Positions 8,845 through 20,070 are shown, numbered from the stretch's first letter. The stretch: 64,000 nucleotides of DNA from an uncultured Desulfatitalea sp. (GCA_937868765.1 CALMNL010000004.1:694749-758748), one strand, 5' to 3'. The notes: generated by a model not told the origin, from the letters alone. Numbers and translations are program-made.

Positions 8845-11169
8845 TCACGATGCGCATTGATCGACGTCCAGCACGTGGCGGATCTTGCGCGACAGCTCTT
8901 CCAGATTGAATGGCTTCTGAATGAATCCGTTGCAGCCCCGGTTCAGGATCTGGCTGGCCTCGCCGCTGAGGCTGTAGCCGCTGGCCAGCAGCACCTTGAC
9001 ACCGGGGTTGACCGTCTTGAGCCGATCGAAGGTGTCGCCGCCGCCCATCACCGGCATGATCATGTCCAGGATCACCAGATCGATCTTCTCTTTCTCCCGG
9101 CGGTAAATCTCCAGGGCCTCCTGCCCGCTGCGGGCCAGCAGGGGGTGATAGCCCAATTCCATCAGCATGGCCCGTCCGATGTCCAGGATCATCTGCTCAT
9201 CGTCCACCAGCAGGATATTCTCGGAACCCGCCACGGTCTGGGCATCTTCCTTTTCTTCGATGATCTCCACCGGCTTTTCCACGGCAGGCAGATAGATTCT
9301 GAACTTGGCGCCCTTGCCCTTTTCGCTGGAAACCGTGATCATGCCGTCATGGTTCTTGATGATGCCATAGGCCGAGGCCAGGCCGAGGCCCGTTCCCCGG
9401 GTGCGATCCTTAGTGGAGAAAAAAGGCTCGAAAATCTTGGTCTGGATCTCCTTATCCATGCCGATGCCGGTATCGGTTACGCTGGTGAGGACGTAGTTGC
9501 CGGGGGCGATATTGAGCGCCTGGCTGAAGGGGCCGTCCAGAGCGGCATTGGCGGTTTCAAGGACGATCTGCCCGCCCTGGGGCATGGCCTGGGAGGCATT
9601 GACCAGCAGGTTGAGCAGCACCTGTTCGATCTGACCCCGATCCACCTCCACGGTCCACAGTTCGGACGCCAGCCGGGTGTGGACGGTGATCTCCTTTTTG
9701 GTGCGGCCGAATAAAGCTGCCGTTTTCTCCACCAGCTGATTCAGGCTGGTGGTTTTGACTTCGTATTTGCCGCCCCGGGCGAACTCCAGCAGCTGTTTGG
9801 TCACGGAAGAGGCGTCTTTGACGTAGCTGATGACATTATCGATACGCTCCAGTGCGGGATGGCCCGAGGCCAGCCCCAGGCGGGCCAGGGTGGCGTTGCC
9901 CATGATGGCCATCAATAAGTTGTTGAAGTCATGAGCCACTCCGCCGGCCAGGGTGCCGATGGAATCAAGCCGCTGGACTTGCTGCAATTGCTGCTGCAGG
10001 CGTTCTTTTTCAGTGATGTCGCGCAACAGCCCCTGCAGGGCCGGTTTGTCATCGAAAGCCACCACCGCGCCGGATATCTCCGCCCGGAAGGTGGTGCCGT
10101 CCTTGCGCCGGACCCGGTAGATATTGGCCGCGGTGCTCACTTTGAGGCTTCGCCGCCAGCGGTCCACGGCCTCGCGCACCAGAGCGTGATCATCGGTGTC
10201 GATCACTTCCCAGAGGGTCAGGCCCAGCGCCTCCTCATTAGGGTATCCCAGCAGCTGGCAGATGCGCTGGTTTAGAAAGAGGAACTTGCCTGAGGGCAGG
10301 TCGATGATGAAGTGGCCGTCCTGGGTGTTCTCCACCAGCGAGCGGTAGCGTTGCTCGCTGTGCTGCAATGCCTGCTCGGCCTGTTTGCGGGCCGTGATGT
10401 CGAACATGTAGGAGATCAGGCCGATGACCTCCTTTTTGTCGTTGCGCAGCGGCCCCGTGGTAGATACGGCGTGTAAGGGACGACCATTTTTGTGCCGGTG
10501 GTGCAGTTCCAGGTAGTCGAAGGTCTGGCCCTCCATCACCCGCCGGAAGTACTCATCGAATATGGTTTGCTGGTCCGCGGGCACGGCCGGATAGGGTCTG
10601 CCCAACACCTCCTGTCGGGGCCAGCCGAACAACTTTTCGGCGGCCGGGTTCCAGAACATGACCCGCGCCTGCCGGTCCAGGCCCACGATGGCCGACTGGG
10701 CGCTTTGGTAGATGACCTCCAGGGCTTCATTGGCCTTGCGCAGGGCCTCGTCGGCCCGCAGACGCACACTGATGTCCCGGAACATGGCGATGGAGAGTTC
10801 CGACGAAAAGGCCCACAGGTTCACTTCCACGGGGATGTAACGCCCGTCCCGGCAGCGGTAGTGCCGCTCCAGGGTCATTCCCTTGTCCAAATGGATCAAG
10901 TCCGCAGACGACATCAGGGGCTGGGCATTGATGTCGTCGGGATGCACCAGGTCGCCGGCGTGCATGCGGGTGATTTCGGCATGGGTGTACCCCAGGATTC
11001 GCAGGGCCTGACGGTTGGCGTCCACGATGCGCAGGTGGTCGTCCACATGCAGCATGCCCATGCCTGCGTTCTGGAAGAACCGGTCGTAGGGCAATTGCCT
11101 ATGGCCGGCCAGCTCCGCCTCCAGTTGGGAGATCCGCTCGCACAACTCGTCGTATGTGAGCTTGGTCAA
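8845..11169 (-). CDS. Hybrid sensor histidine kinase with three PAS domains and a C-terminal receiver
   Basis: About 774 residues. Three PAS domains (about 30-140, 160-275, 285-400) precede a HisKA domain with GGVAHDFNNLL (the phospho-His), an HATPase domain (DTGIGM, GTGLGLAS) and a receiver (about 655-774) with VDDEQ, the acceptor Asp in LVILDMIMP, and KPF near the end. No membrane segment is seen, so it senses a cytoplasmic cue. TTG at 11169 is preferred because GAGGAAGG lies just upstream; an earlier TTG at 11202 is also in frame. It follows the NifA-like gene by 57 bases and is likely in the same operon. Confidence 0.9.
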   Translation of the reverse strand: MTKLTYDELCERISQLEAELAGHRQLPYDRFFQNAGMGMLHVDDHLRIVDANRQALRILGYTHAEITRMHAGDLVHPDDINAQPLMSSADLIHLDKGMTLERHYRCRDGRYIPVEVNLWAFSSELSIAMFRDISVRLRADEALRKANEALEVIYQSAQSAIVGLDRQARVMFWNPAAEKLFGWPRQEVLGRPYPAVPADQQTIFDEYFRRVMEGQTFDYLELHHRHKNGRPLHAVSTTGPLRNDKKEVIGLISYMFDITARKQAEQALQHSEQRYRSLVENTQDGHFIIDLPSGKFLFLNQRICQLLGYPNEEALGLTLWEVIDTDDHALVREAVDRWRRSLKVSTAANIYRVRRKDGTTFRAEISGAVVAFDDKPALQGLLRDITEKERLQQQLQQVQRLDSIGTLAGGVAHDFNNLLMAIMGNATLARLGLASGHPALERIDNVISYVKDASSVTKQLLEFARGGKYEVKTTSLNQLVEKTAALFGRTKKEITVHTRLASELWTVEVDRGQIEQVLLNLLVNASQAMPQGGQIVLETANAALDGPFSQALNIAPGNYVLTSVTDTGIGMDKEIQTKIFEPFFSTKDRTRGTGLGLASAYGIIKNHDGMITVSSEKGKGAKFRIYLPAVEKPVEIIEEKEDAQTVAGSENILLVDDEQMILDIGRAMLMELGYHPLLARSGQEALEIYRREKEKIDLVILDMIMPVMGGGDTFDRLKTVNPGVKVLLASGYSLSGEASQILNRGCNGFIQKPFNLEELSRKIRHVLDVDQCAS

Positions 11170-11226
11170 TGGCACCTTCCTCGCCGATCGCCCCGGAATC
11201 AATATAAAACATTCGGTCAGCGGGCG

Positions 11227-12753
<1,527 letters not shown>

Positions 12754-12834
12754 GCCGGGTCCAATTAAAAGGGGAACTGATTTGCGTCAACAAAATTGCT
12801 TACAAGCGATCGCATCATAACAAATTTGTAACTC

Positions 12835-14037
12835 ATGGCAAGCCAAACTATTTTACACGTGGACATGGACGCATTTTTCGCGTCGGTGGAGCAGCTGGAC
12901 AACCCGGAGCTGCGCGGCCGATGCGTGGCCGTGGGGGGTGGCCAGCGCGGCGTGGTGGCCGCCGCCAGCTACGAGGCCCGCAAGTTCGGCGTGCGTTCGG
13001 CCATGCCCATCTTCCAGGCGCGGCAAAAATGCCCCCAGCTGATCATCGTGCCACCGCGGCGGGAGCGCTACGTCGCGCTGTCCCGGCAGATCATGGCGAT
13101 TTTGAGCCGATTTTCGCCGCTGGTGGAGCCGATCTCCATCGATGAAGCCTACGTGGATCTTGCCGGCTGCGAGCGGCTGCACGGCCCGGCCCGGGCAACG
13201 GCGCTGGCCATCAAAAATCAGATCCGGGATCAAACCGGGCTGACCTGCTCGGTGGGCATCGCCCCCAACAAGTTCCTGGCCAAGATCGCCTCGGACTTGA
13301 ACAAGCCTGACGGCCTGACGATCATTGCCCCTGAGCAGATGATGACCTTCATCGAGAGCCTGCCGATCCAAAAGGTGCCGGGGGTCGGAACCCGCACCCA
13401 GCAACGCCTGACCGGTTTGGGCATTGCCACCCTGGGACAGGTGCGGGCCTTTTCCGAGGCGCAACTGGTGCGCCGGCTGGGGGCCTTCGGCCACCGGCTC
13501 TCGGCGCTGGCCCGGGGCCAGGACGATTCGCGGGTAGAGGTTGCGAGTGAAGCCAAATCCATGGGCAGCGAAATCACCCTGGATCACGACACCCGGGACC
13601 GGAACCTGCTCGCCGGCCACCTGCTGGCCCAGTCGGAGGCGGTGGCCAGGGAACTGCGGCGTCACCAGGTGCGCGCCCGGACGATCACCCTCAAGCTGCG
13701 TACGGCCGATTTCCAGCGCCACACCCGGGGCCAGACCCTCGAACAGCCGGTGGACTCGGCCGACGCCATCTATGCCACCGCCCTGGCCCTGCTGACCGCC
13801 TTCGATTTGAAACAACCGATCCGGCTCATCGGCGTGGCCGCCGGCAACCTGCAGGCCAGGCAGATACCATTGCAGCAGGAACTTTTTGCTTCCACGGAGA
13901 CCCGGCAGCGCCGGCAGTGGCAGAAGGTGGAACAGGCCCTGGATGCCATCGACGCCCGCTATGGCCGCCATAGCGTAGTGCGCGGCACGCTGGCCGATCC
14001 CTCCCCGAAACCCCCTAAACCAAAACAGAAGGATTGA
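12835..14037 (+). CDS. dinB: DNA polymerase IV (Y-family translesion polymerase)
   Basis: 400 residues. The catalytic metal motifs are VDMDAFFASVEQ at the N-terminus and SIDEAYVDL around residue 100. The helix-hairpin-helix region has VPGVGTRTQQRLTGLGI and the little-finger domain follows to about 350, with a Lys/Pro-rich tail. It copies past DNA lesions with low fidelity. ATG at 12835 matches the family N-terminus but lacks an evident ribosome site. A 10-base palindrome ACAAATTTGT (12820-12829) sits immediately before it and could be a repressor site; it is not the E. coli LexA box. Confidence 0.95.
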   Translation: MASQTILHVDMDAFFASVEQLDNPELRGRCVAVGGGQRGVVAAASYEARKFGVRSAMPIFQARQKCPQLIIVPPRRERYVALSRQIMAILSRFSPLVEPISIDEAYVDLAGCERLHGPARATALAIKNQIRDQTGLTCSVGIAPNKFLAKIASDLNKPDGLTIIAPEQMMTFIESLPIQKVPGVGTRTQQRLTGLGIATLGQVRAFSEAQLVRRLGAFGHRLSALARGQDDSRVEVASEAKSMGSEITLDHDTRDRNLLAGHLLAQSEAVARELRRHQVRARTITLKLRTADFQRHTRGQTLEQPVDSADAIYATALALLTAFDLKQPIRLIGVAAGNLQARQIPLQQELFASTETRQRRQWQKVEQALDAIDARYGRHSVVRGTLADPSPKPPKPKQKD

Positions 14038-14075
14038 TAACGTTCCATATTTGGAGACCGCCCCAAAAATGAAGG

Positions 14076-14969
14076 TCAAGCGCGACCGCCCTCCAAGGAG
14101 AAGAGGGAATAGATGCCGCTCCTGATGATGGTCATCAGGATCAGGCCGAAGAGGAGTGGAAACAAAATGCAGTCAAACAGGTAGGCGGCTATGAGCCGGA
14201 TGGCCAGAGCGGCGAGGCGTTCGGTTTCCTGCTTGAGGTAGGCCATCAACTCCTTGACCCCTTGTCCCATGTGGGCGATCCTGGCTTTGAGATCGAAGAT
14301 CGAAGCGTTTGCTTCGGACTCCTGGGGGAAAAATCTTTCCTGGATGCGCTCCGGGGTGAGCGTCTGGCCCACCGCCTTCAGCTCTTGGTGGGAACTATCC
14401 ACCAGCGGCGCGGTAATCCGCTGGGATAAAAGAGCCGCGCCGGCGATCGTCAACGGAAGCAGCAGGTAAAACATCGCACTCAGGCTGACGGCGAATCGGC
14501 CGGCCCGGGATAGAAGCCTGAGAAGCAAATCTCCCCTGGGGGCGAACCATCGGGCGGCAAAGAAGCCGGCCCACACGATCAATGCCGCAAACAATGCCCA
14601 GTGGTCCACGAGGGTCAGCCCCTGCAGGGCCATCTTCATCAGGGCGATGATGCTGGCGCCGGCCATGGCCGCCTTCCAGGCCGTATCCACATAGTCGTAG
14701 GCCGGCTGTACCGCATCCCCCAGTTCCACGCTGACCCCTACCCCCACGCTGGAGCCCTCCACCACGGCCAGGCCGCTCTTGATCCCCGACAGGAGCAAAA
14801 AACCGGCCAGGGCCCGATCGAAGGCGCGGTCCAGATACCCGTCGTTGACTCGGGCCAGACGGTCGAGGCCGCACCAGCCGAGCCCCCGGTCCATTACGCC
14901 GGTGGCGGCCAGGACAGCCAAGGTAGTTAGGACCGCGATCCGTGCGATTCGGCCGAACCAGTGGGGCAT
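14076..14969 (-). CDS. Hypothetical multi-pass membrane protein
   Basis: 297 residues from ATG 14969, chosen because AAGGAGG lies six bases upstream; longer in-frame starts exist. A signal-like N-terminal segment (IARIAVLTTLAVLAATGVM) is followed by about four further membrane segments, a periplasmic or cytosolic helical stretch of roughly 70 residues with charged heptads (LKARIAHMGQGVKELMAYL), and a final pair of hydrophobic helices. No known family is recognised. It is convergent with dinB. Confidence 0.75.
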   Translation of the reverse strand: MPHWFGRIARIAVLTTLAVLAATGVMDRGLGWCGLDRLARVNDGYLDRAFDRALAGFLLLSGIKSGLAVVEGSSVGVGVSVELGDAVQPAYDYVDTAWKAAMAGASIIALMKMALQGLTLVDHWALFAALIVWAGFFAARWFAPRGDLLLRLLSRAGRFAVSLSAMFYLLLPLTIAGAALLSQRITAPLVDSSHQELKAVGQTLTPERIQERFFPQESEANASIFDLKARIAHMGQGVKELMAYLKQETERLAALAIRLIAAYLFDCILFPLLFGLILMTIIRSGIYSLFSLEGGRA

Positions 14970-15097
14970 GGCGTTCCTCCTTCTATCCAGAAAGCATCCC
15001 TGGAGAACCTTGGGAAAAACAAGTAGCACCCCATCCGCACCAGCGCAAGCCGGACGAGACCCTGCGGCGGTGCCAGAGGGTGAACTTCAGATGGCTT

Positions 15098-15140
15098 TCA
15101 ACAAAACAGACCGGCCGGGGAAATGCCCCCGACCGGCCCG
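15098..15140 (-). terminator. Intrinsic terminator of the small winged-helix-like gene
   Basis: Read on the minus strand: CCGGTCGGGGG (15136-15126), loop CATTT, then CCCCGGCCGG (15120-15111), followed by TCTGTTTTGTTG. Confidence 0.7.
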
Positions 15141-15203
15141 TCATTGAAACAAGATGGAATTCGAAAAAGCACCGGATGCGATCTTTGCGAAAACCGCTGC
15201 CGC

Positions 15204-15455
15204 TCAGTGAATTAAATTGGCCCCCTTTTCGGTCAATTTCAGCCTGGGCACTTCTCCCTTCATTTCATACTTCAGAACCCCTTTGGCGGCCAACTGCTTG
15301 ATGGCCTTCTCGAAATCCCGTTTTTCGAATGCATTTAAGAAAGGCAGGTACTCTTCAGTCAGCCAGTTTTCAGGAATCGCGTCGTTCTCTTCGCCTTCCA
15401 TGGCCCGAAATTGATCCAGTATGTCTTTCTTGATGTCTTTTATGTCTCTGCTCAT
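15204..15455 (-). CDS. Small winged-helix-like hypothetical protein
   Basis: 83 residues. The pattern of three helices then a beta wing (AIKQLAAKGVLKYEMKGEVP, RLKLTEKGANLI) is typical of a minimal winged-helix fold, so nucleic acid binding is possible. The recognition-helix sequence matches no family I can name. ATG at 15455 follows GAGGATGGGCG. A clear terminator follows, and upstream is 248 bases of non-coding DNA, so it appears monocistronic. Confidence 0.7.
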   Translation of the reverse strand: MSRDIKDIKKDILDQFRAMEGEENDAIPENWLTEEYLPFLNAFEKRDFEKAIKQLAAKGVLKYEMKGEVPRLKLTEKGANLIH

Positions 15456-15703
15456 CGCCCATCCTCATTGCTCGGTTGAGACATGCCGCCCGCGGACGCT
15501 GCGGACTATCCATCGCCCTGGTTCCTAAGCTTATGCCACCGCCTCCAGACGACCGGGTCGGTGACACTCAAGCTCAAGTGGAGCAAAATAACGCATTATT
15601 AACATCTTACAAGTGTCAGGGTTGAAATTAACCAAATCACAACAAAAGCAGGATCCGGCTGAGGAGGTCGAACGCAGCGTGAGTCCAGGCAGAGAGTGAA
15701 TTG

Positions 15704-15907
15704 TCAGATTTTGTTCTGGTTCACCAGCCGGGCGAAGTGAGCGAACGAACGGTCGTAGGTCCGTTCGGCTTCGGCCGGGAAGCAGCAGGCCGGCAATTGG
15801 CGCTTGGGCAGATGGTAGGCCAGGCATTCGCAGCAGGCGCCTTTGCGGGCACACGATTCGTAGCTGCACGTGCAGCGTTGCAGATTCTTGTTCTGATTGC
15901 ACTCCAT
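15704..15907 (-). CDS. Cysteine-rich DUF6485-type protein
   Basis: 67 residues with seven cysteines: MECNQNKNLQRCTC, YESCARKGACCECLAYH and LPACCFP, ending with a helix YDRSFAHFARL. This arrangement matches the small DUF6485 family of anaerobes, whose function is not known; metal or Fe-S binding is likely from the cysteines. It follows the HD-GYP gene by 24 bases on the same strand, so the two are probably co-transcribed. Confidence 0.8.
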   Translation of the reverse strand: MECNQNKNLQRCTCSYESCARKGACCECLAYHLPKRQLPACCFPAEAERTYDRSFAHFARLVNQNKI

Positions 15908-15931
15908 GGTCGCGTCTCCTGTCTCGAGGTC

Positions 15932-17167
15932 TTACTCCTCTTCGGAATATCGTTTCTGGATCGAACGGAGCATTTCGTACCGGCTGAAAAAAATCTCCAC
16001 CAGTTCGGGGTCGAAATGGGAGCCGGCATTGCGCTCGATCTGGGCCCGTATATGCTTCTCGTCCCAGGCCTCCTTGTAACTGCGTTTGGTGCTCAGGGCG
16101 TCGAACACATCGGCCAGGGCCACAATCCGGCCGAAGAGGGGGATTTCCCGACCCTGTTTGCCCCGGGCGCAACCGTCCGCACCGATGAATCCCTCGATGG
16201 GCTTGCCGGTGCGAAAGTCGATATGGCCCGGGTAGCCCTGGCCGTCCCAGCGCTCGTGGTGGTTGAGCGCCACAACGCCGGCGGCTTCGTCGAAATCAGA
16301 TTGCTGCTGCAGGAACAACCGGGCGCCCTGAATGGTGTGCTGCTTCATCACCTCATATTCGTCGACGCTCAAACGGGCCGGCTTTTTGAGAATCAGGTCC
16401 GAGGTGGCCACCTTGCCCACATCGTGCAGCATGGCCGCCATGCGCAGCACGTCCCGGGTCTTGTCGATGGTCTTGGGGTCCACATGGTGCTTCATGGCCC
16501 ACTGTTCGTAGATCTCCACGGCAAAACCGGCCACGCGGTTGACATGCGACCCTGTTTCGCGCGGGTCGCGCATCTCGGCCATGCGGATCATCCGCAGGAT
16601 CAGGGCACGGGTCATCTGCGCCCGCTCCAGGGCCACGGCGGCCACCGAGGCGAAATGGTACATGACGCGCTCTTCCTGGCGGCGAAAGGCGATGATGCGT
16701 CCCTCGGCATCCTGGGCATTGATGATCTGCAGGATGCCCAGCATGGCCCGGTTGCTGTTTTTCAGAGGAAGGGTGAGCACCGACCGGGTCTTGTACCCGG
16801 ACGCCTCGTCGAACTGTTTGCTGAAACTGTAGGGCAGGGTCGCTTCCAGCCGATACACGTCATCGATGTTCAGCGGCTCGCCGGTGGAGGCCACATATCC
16901 GGCGATGCTCCTGGTGTCGACGGGGATCTTGAAGGTGGAGTAGATCAGCTTTTCGCCCTTGGGCAGTTTCTTCTGGAGGGTATCGTTCTGGGTGTAGCTG
17001 AAATTCAGCTCTTCGTGTTGGCGGATGTAAATGGAACCGGCATCGGCATTGGCGAACTGGCGGGCCCGGGTGAGAACCCGCTCCATGAGGATATCCAGGT
17101 CGTTGATCTGGCTCAGCTCAATACCCAGGCGGGTCAGACTGTCCAATTTTTCCTGCTCGGTCAGCAT
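15932..17167 (-). CDS. GAF and HD-GYP domain cyclic-di-GMP phosphodiesterase
   Basis: 411 residues. The GAF domain spans about 5-175 and the HD-GYP domain about 195-390. The metal motifs are HDVGK, then HHERWDGQGYPG. The HD-GYP family hydrolyses cyclic di-GMP to GMP, controlling motility and biofilm switching. The GYP motif is intact as GYP and the downstream DVFDAL region is present, so activity is expected. No membrane segment is visible. The cue read by the GAF domain is not known. Confidence 0.88.
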   Translation of the reverse strand: MLTEQEKLDSLTRLGIELSQINDLDILMERVLTRARQFANADAGSIYIRQHEELNFSYTQNDTLQKKLPKGEKLIYSTFKIPVDTRSIAGYVASTGEPLNIDDVYRLEATLPYSFSKQFDEASGYKTRSVLTLPLKNSNRAMLGILQIINAQDAEGRIIAFRRQEERVMYHFASVAAVALERAQMTRALILRMIRMAEMRDPRETGSHVNRVAGFAVEIYEQWAMKHHVDPKTIDKTRDVLRMAAMLHDVGKVATSDLILKKPARLSVDEYEVMKQHTIQGARLFLQQQSDFDEAAGVVALNHHERWDGQGYPGHIDFRTGKPIEGFIGADGCARGKQGREIPLFGRIVALADVFDALSTKRSYKEAWDEKHIRAQIERNAGSHFDPELVEIFFSRYEMLRSIQKRYSEEE

Positions 17168-17389
17168 CGTGCCATCTCTTTCCGAGGTCGCGCCGCAAGT
17201 TCAGAAAACCTTGGGCAAGATAATGCCGCCAAACGCAATGGTTGCTAACCATATCAATTTGTTGGGAATTCGTCAAGCACCGAGATGGCCCGAAACACCA
17301 TTGTTTCAAAATAAACGTCAATCGCCGCCAAAGGGTTGCCGGCAAAGGCGCCGCGGCGATGCAACGGTGGAAAAAGGCAGGCCCCCGTC

Positions 17390-19165
17390 TCAAGGGCGAT
17401 GCAGCGGCATGCGGATGGCAAAGGTGCTGCCCTTCCCCTGGATGCTTCGCACCGTGACCCGGCCGCCATGGGCCTGGACGATGTGCTTGACGATGGCCAG
17501 GCCCAGCCCGGTCCCGCCCAGGCGGCGGCTGCGGGATTTATCCACCCGGTAAAACCGTTCGAAGAGCCGGGGCAGATGGGCCGCGGCCACGCCGATGCCT
17601 TCGTCGGCCACCTCTATTTCAAGCTCCTCTTCGACCTCCTTGGCCGTGACCCTGATTCCGCTCTTTTCCGGGCTGTACTTGATGGCGTTGTCCAGCAAAT
17701 TGACCAGGGCCTGCTCCATGAGCTCGGCATCCAGGCGGGCGCGCAGGCCCGCGTCGCAGTGGATCTCGATACGGATGGCCTTGGCCTCGGCCTGGGATCG
17801 GCAAAGTTGGGCCGCGGTATGCAGCACCTTCTCCATGGCCGTCGGTTCCAAGCGAAGCTGACGGCCCTCATCCCCCTGCTCCAGGCGGGCCAGCTGCATC
17901 AGGTCATCCACGATGGCCGTCAGCCGTTGAACGTGTTTGTCGATGATGCCCAGAAAGTGCCGGGCCTCCTGGGGGTCGCTCACCGCCCCCTGAGCCAGGG
18001 TCTCAACAAATCCCTGGATGGCGGTGAGGGGGGTCTTGATCTCGTGGCTCACGTTGGCAGCGAAATCGGTGCGCATGGTCTCCAGGCGGCGCAGTTGGGT
18101 CACGTCATTGACCACCAGCAACCCGCCCATGCGGCGGCCGTCGGCGTCGAAAAGCGGGGTGCAGCGGGCATTGAGAATCTGCTCCGCCGGCCGGTAGAGT
18201 ACCACATCGGCCTGGGTGGCCACCCCCAGGTCCAGGGTGGTCCGGATCATCTCGTGCAGCTCGCGGTTGCGCACCACTTCCTGGATGCTGCGGCCCGGCA
18301 ACGACTTTTCGTCGACGCCCAACAGGCGCGCCGCAGCGCTGTTCAGATGCAGGATATGCTCGTCGGGGTCCAGGGCCACCACCCCTTCCACCATGCTGGA
18401 GAGCACCGCCTCGCTTTCGTTGCGCTGCCTCAGGATGGCCTGCATGCGCTGATCGAGCTCCTGGGCCATCTGGTTCATGGCCTGGGCCAGGCCGGCCAGT
18501 TCCACGGTGGCCGGTGCATCGAGCCGGTGGGAGAGCTCGCCCTGGGCAAAGCGGGCGGCGCCCCGGCGCATGGCCTCGATGGGCCGGGTGATGCGCCGGG
18601 AGATCCACAAGCTCACCAGGGCCGCCAGCAGCGCGATCGCCAGACCGCCGGCCGCCAGGCGCCACCTCAAGGTTGACAAGTGCTGCTCGATGGCGGTGAG
18701 CGGCAGGGCCAGGCGCACCACCGCCTGAACCGGCTCTCCAACAGGCAGGGCCAGATACATCATGCGGCGCTTGATCGTATCGCTGAACCGAAAAGCGCTG
18801 CCGATCCGACTTTGAAGGGCCTGCAGGACCTCGGGGCGATTGCGATGGTTTTCCATCTGGGCCGGGTCGGCCTCCGAATCGCCCATTACCGTGCCGTCGG
18901 GCAGAACGACGGTCAGGCGCATGGGGATCTCCAGCGCGATGCGCTTGCAGTAGCGATCCAGGGCCGCTCCGTTCAAGGGATTCAGGTGCGGCTGGATCTG
19001 GGGCACGATCAGATGCAGGCGATCGATGAGATCCTGTTGGCGTTGATCGATGTAAAACGTACTCGTGGCCCGGGAAGCGAACCATCCCGTGGCCCCCACG
19101 GCGATGAGCACCAGAATGAGAAATGAGGGGTACAGCTGCCAGATGAGGGGTCTGCGCTTGATCAT
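17390..19165 (-). CDS. phoR: PhoR-type membrane sensor histidine kinase
   Basis: 591 residues. TM1 is near 12-30 (ILVLIAVGATGWFA), an extracytoplasmic domain runs to about 165, TM2 is near 170-190, then HAMP (to about 245), PAS (about 255-350), HisKA with NVSHEIKTPLTAIQG, and HATPase with DEGIGV and GGTGLGLAIVKH. This architecture is that of PhoR/PnpS kinases that respond to phosphate limitation. Its start overlaps the stop of the response regulator gene by four bases, so the two are translationally coupled. No pst or phoU genes are in view, so the phosphate role rests on domain order and the Pho-box-like repeat upstream. Confidence 0.82.
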   Translation of the reverse strand: MIKRRPLIWQLYPSFLILVLIAVGATGWFASRATSTFYIDQRQQDLIDRLHLIVPQIQPHLNPLNGAALDRYCKRIALEIPMRLTVVLPDGTVMGDSEADPAQMENHRNRPEVLQALQSRIGSAFRFSDTIKRRMMYLALPVGEPVQAVVRLALPLTAIEQHLSTLRWRLAAGGLAIALLAALVSLWISRRITRPIEAMRRGAARFAQGELSHRLDAPATVELAGLAQAMNQMAQELDQRMQAILRQRNESEAVLSSMVEGVVALDPDEHILHLNSAAARLLGVDEKSLPGRSIQEVVRNRELHEMIRTTLDLGVATQADVVLYRPAEQILNARCTPLFDADGRRMGGLLVVNDVTQLRRLETMRTDFAANVSHEIKTPLTAIQGFVETLAQGAVSDPQEARHFLGIIDKHVQRLTAIVDDLMQLARLEQGDEGRQLRLEPTAMEKVLHTAAQLCRSQAEAKAIRIEIHCDAGLRARLDAELMEQALVNLLDNAIKYSPEKSGIRVTAKEVEEELEIEVADEGIGVAAAHLPRLFERFYRVDKSRSRRLGGTGLGLAIVKHIVQAHGGRVTVRSIQGKGSTFAIRMPLHRP

Positions 19166-19851
19166 GGCTTCTCTTTAAACCGGTAGCCGACGCCGCGGAC
19201 GGTTTCGATGAGGTGTCCCCAATCGCCCAGCTTTTTGCGCAGTCCTACGATCTGCACATCCACGCTGCGGTCGGTCACCGGATAGTCATCCCCACGCACG
19301 GCATCCACGATCTGGGTGCGGGTGAACACCCAGCCCGGCCGTCCGGCCAGGAAAGCGAGCACCTGAAATTCGGTAAAGGTCAGATCGATCCACTGGTCGT
19401 CGATGGTCAGGCTGCGCCGGCCGCGATCGATGGTCAGCCCGTGGATGCGGATGACATCGGTGTCGGCGGGCGGCGCGGCGCGGCGCCGGAACACGGCACG
19501 CACCCTTGCCAGCAGCACCCGGGGGCTGAAGGGTTTGGTCACGTAGTCGTCGGCGCCCAGCTCCAGCCCGGTGACGATATCCACCTCTTCGCCCTTGGCG
19601 CTGAGCATCACCACCGGAATCTCGCGCAGGTGCGCATCGGCTTTGAGCCGCCGGGTGAGCTCCAGACCGTCCATGCCCGGCAGCATCAGGTCGACTATCA
19701 TCAGGTCCACCGGGCTTTCCTTGACCTTGCGCCACGCCTCTTCACCGGTTTCGGCGCATACCACGCCGAACCCCTCCCGGCCCAGATGGAATCGAACCAA
19801 TTCGAGGATATCCTCCTCGTCGTCGATCACCAGAATGGTTTGCTTTTGCAT
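19162..19851 (-). CDS. phoB: PhoB-type response regulator (OmpR family)
   Basis: 229 residues. The receiver (1-120) has DDEED, the acceptor Asp in LMIVDLMLPGMDG, and KPFSPR. The winged-helix output domain (about 130-226) has LTFTEFQVLAFLAGRPGWVFTR and VDVQIVGLRKKLG, both diagnostic of PhoB/OmpR. The start at 19851 follows AAAGG. A direct repeat matching the Gram-positive Pho-box format lies about 70 bases upstream, consistent with autoregulation. Confidence 0.85.
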   Translation of the reverse strand: MQKQTILVIDDEEDILELVRFHLGREGFGVVCAETGEEAWRKVKESPVDLMIVDLMLPGMDGLELTRRLKADAHLREIPVVMLSAKGEEVDIVTGLELGADDYVTKPFSPRVLLARVRAVFRRRAAPPADTDVIRIHGLTIDRGRRSLTIDDQWIDLTFTEFQVLAFLAGRPGWVFTRTQIVDAVRGDDYPVTDRSVDVQIVGLRKKLGDWGHLIETVRGVGYRFKEKP

Positions 19852-19921
19852 CGTCAGGCCTTTCCGCCCCGGCCGTCGGTCGGCCCAGGCCCCTTGAACT
19901 GGGTTCTTTTAGGCCGGCAAT

Positions 19922-19938
19922 TGTTAGGGCTGTGTTAG
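19922..19938 (-). promoter_or_regulatory. Pho-box-like direct repeat upstream of phoB
   Basis: On the minus strand the site reads CTAACA-CAGCC-CTAACA, two identical hexamers with an 11-base period, ending about 70 bases before the phoB start. The format matches PhoP/PhoB boxes (TTAACA-N5-TTAACA in Bacillus; 11-base period in E. coli). Confidence 0.55.
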
Positions 19939-20012
19939 CAACTTGAATCCATTCTGCGATCAGGGTATGACCCCACTCTTTCAGGGGTTGAGAACCGCCC
20001 CTGGGGTTCATG

Positions 20013-20030
20013 AAATTCGTATGCGAATTT
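20013..20030. promoter_or_regulatory. Palindrome upstream of mntP
   Basis: AAATTCG (20013-20019), TATG, CGAATTT (20024-20030), 41 bases before the mntP start. A second palindrome CAGGGG...CCCCTG spans 19982-20003. Either could be an operator or part of a leader hairpin. Confidence 0.4.
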
Positions 20031-20070
20031 TCGGTTCAATGCCTGAAACAGGCCGCCAAGGAGAAGCCGG

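Noticed and set aside
12754-12834. Sigma-54 promoter before dinB
   Set aside because: A GG and GC pair ten bases apart is present but the flanks do not match the consensus.
19940-20070. yybP-ykoY manganese riboswitch before mntP
   Set aside because: The conserved core sequences are absent; only small palindromes are seen.
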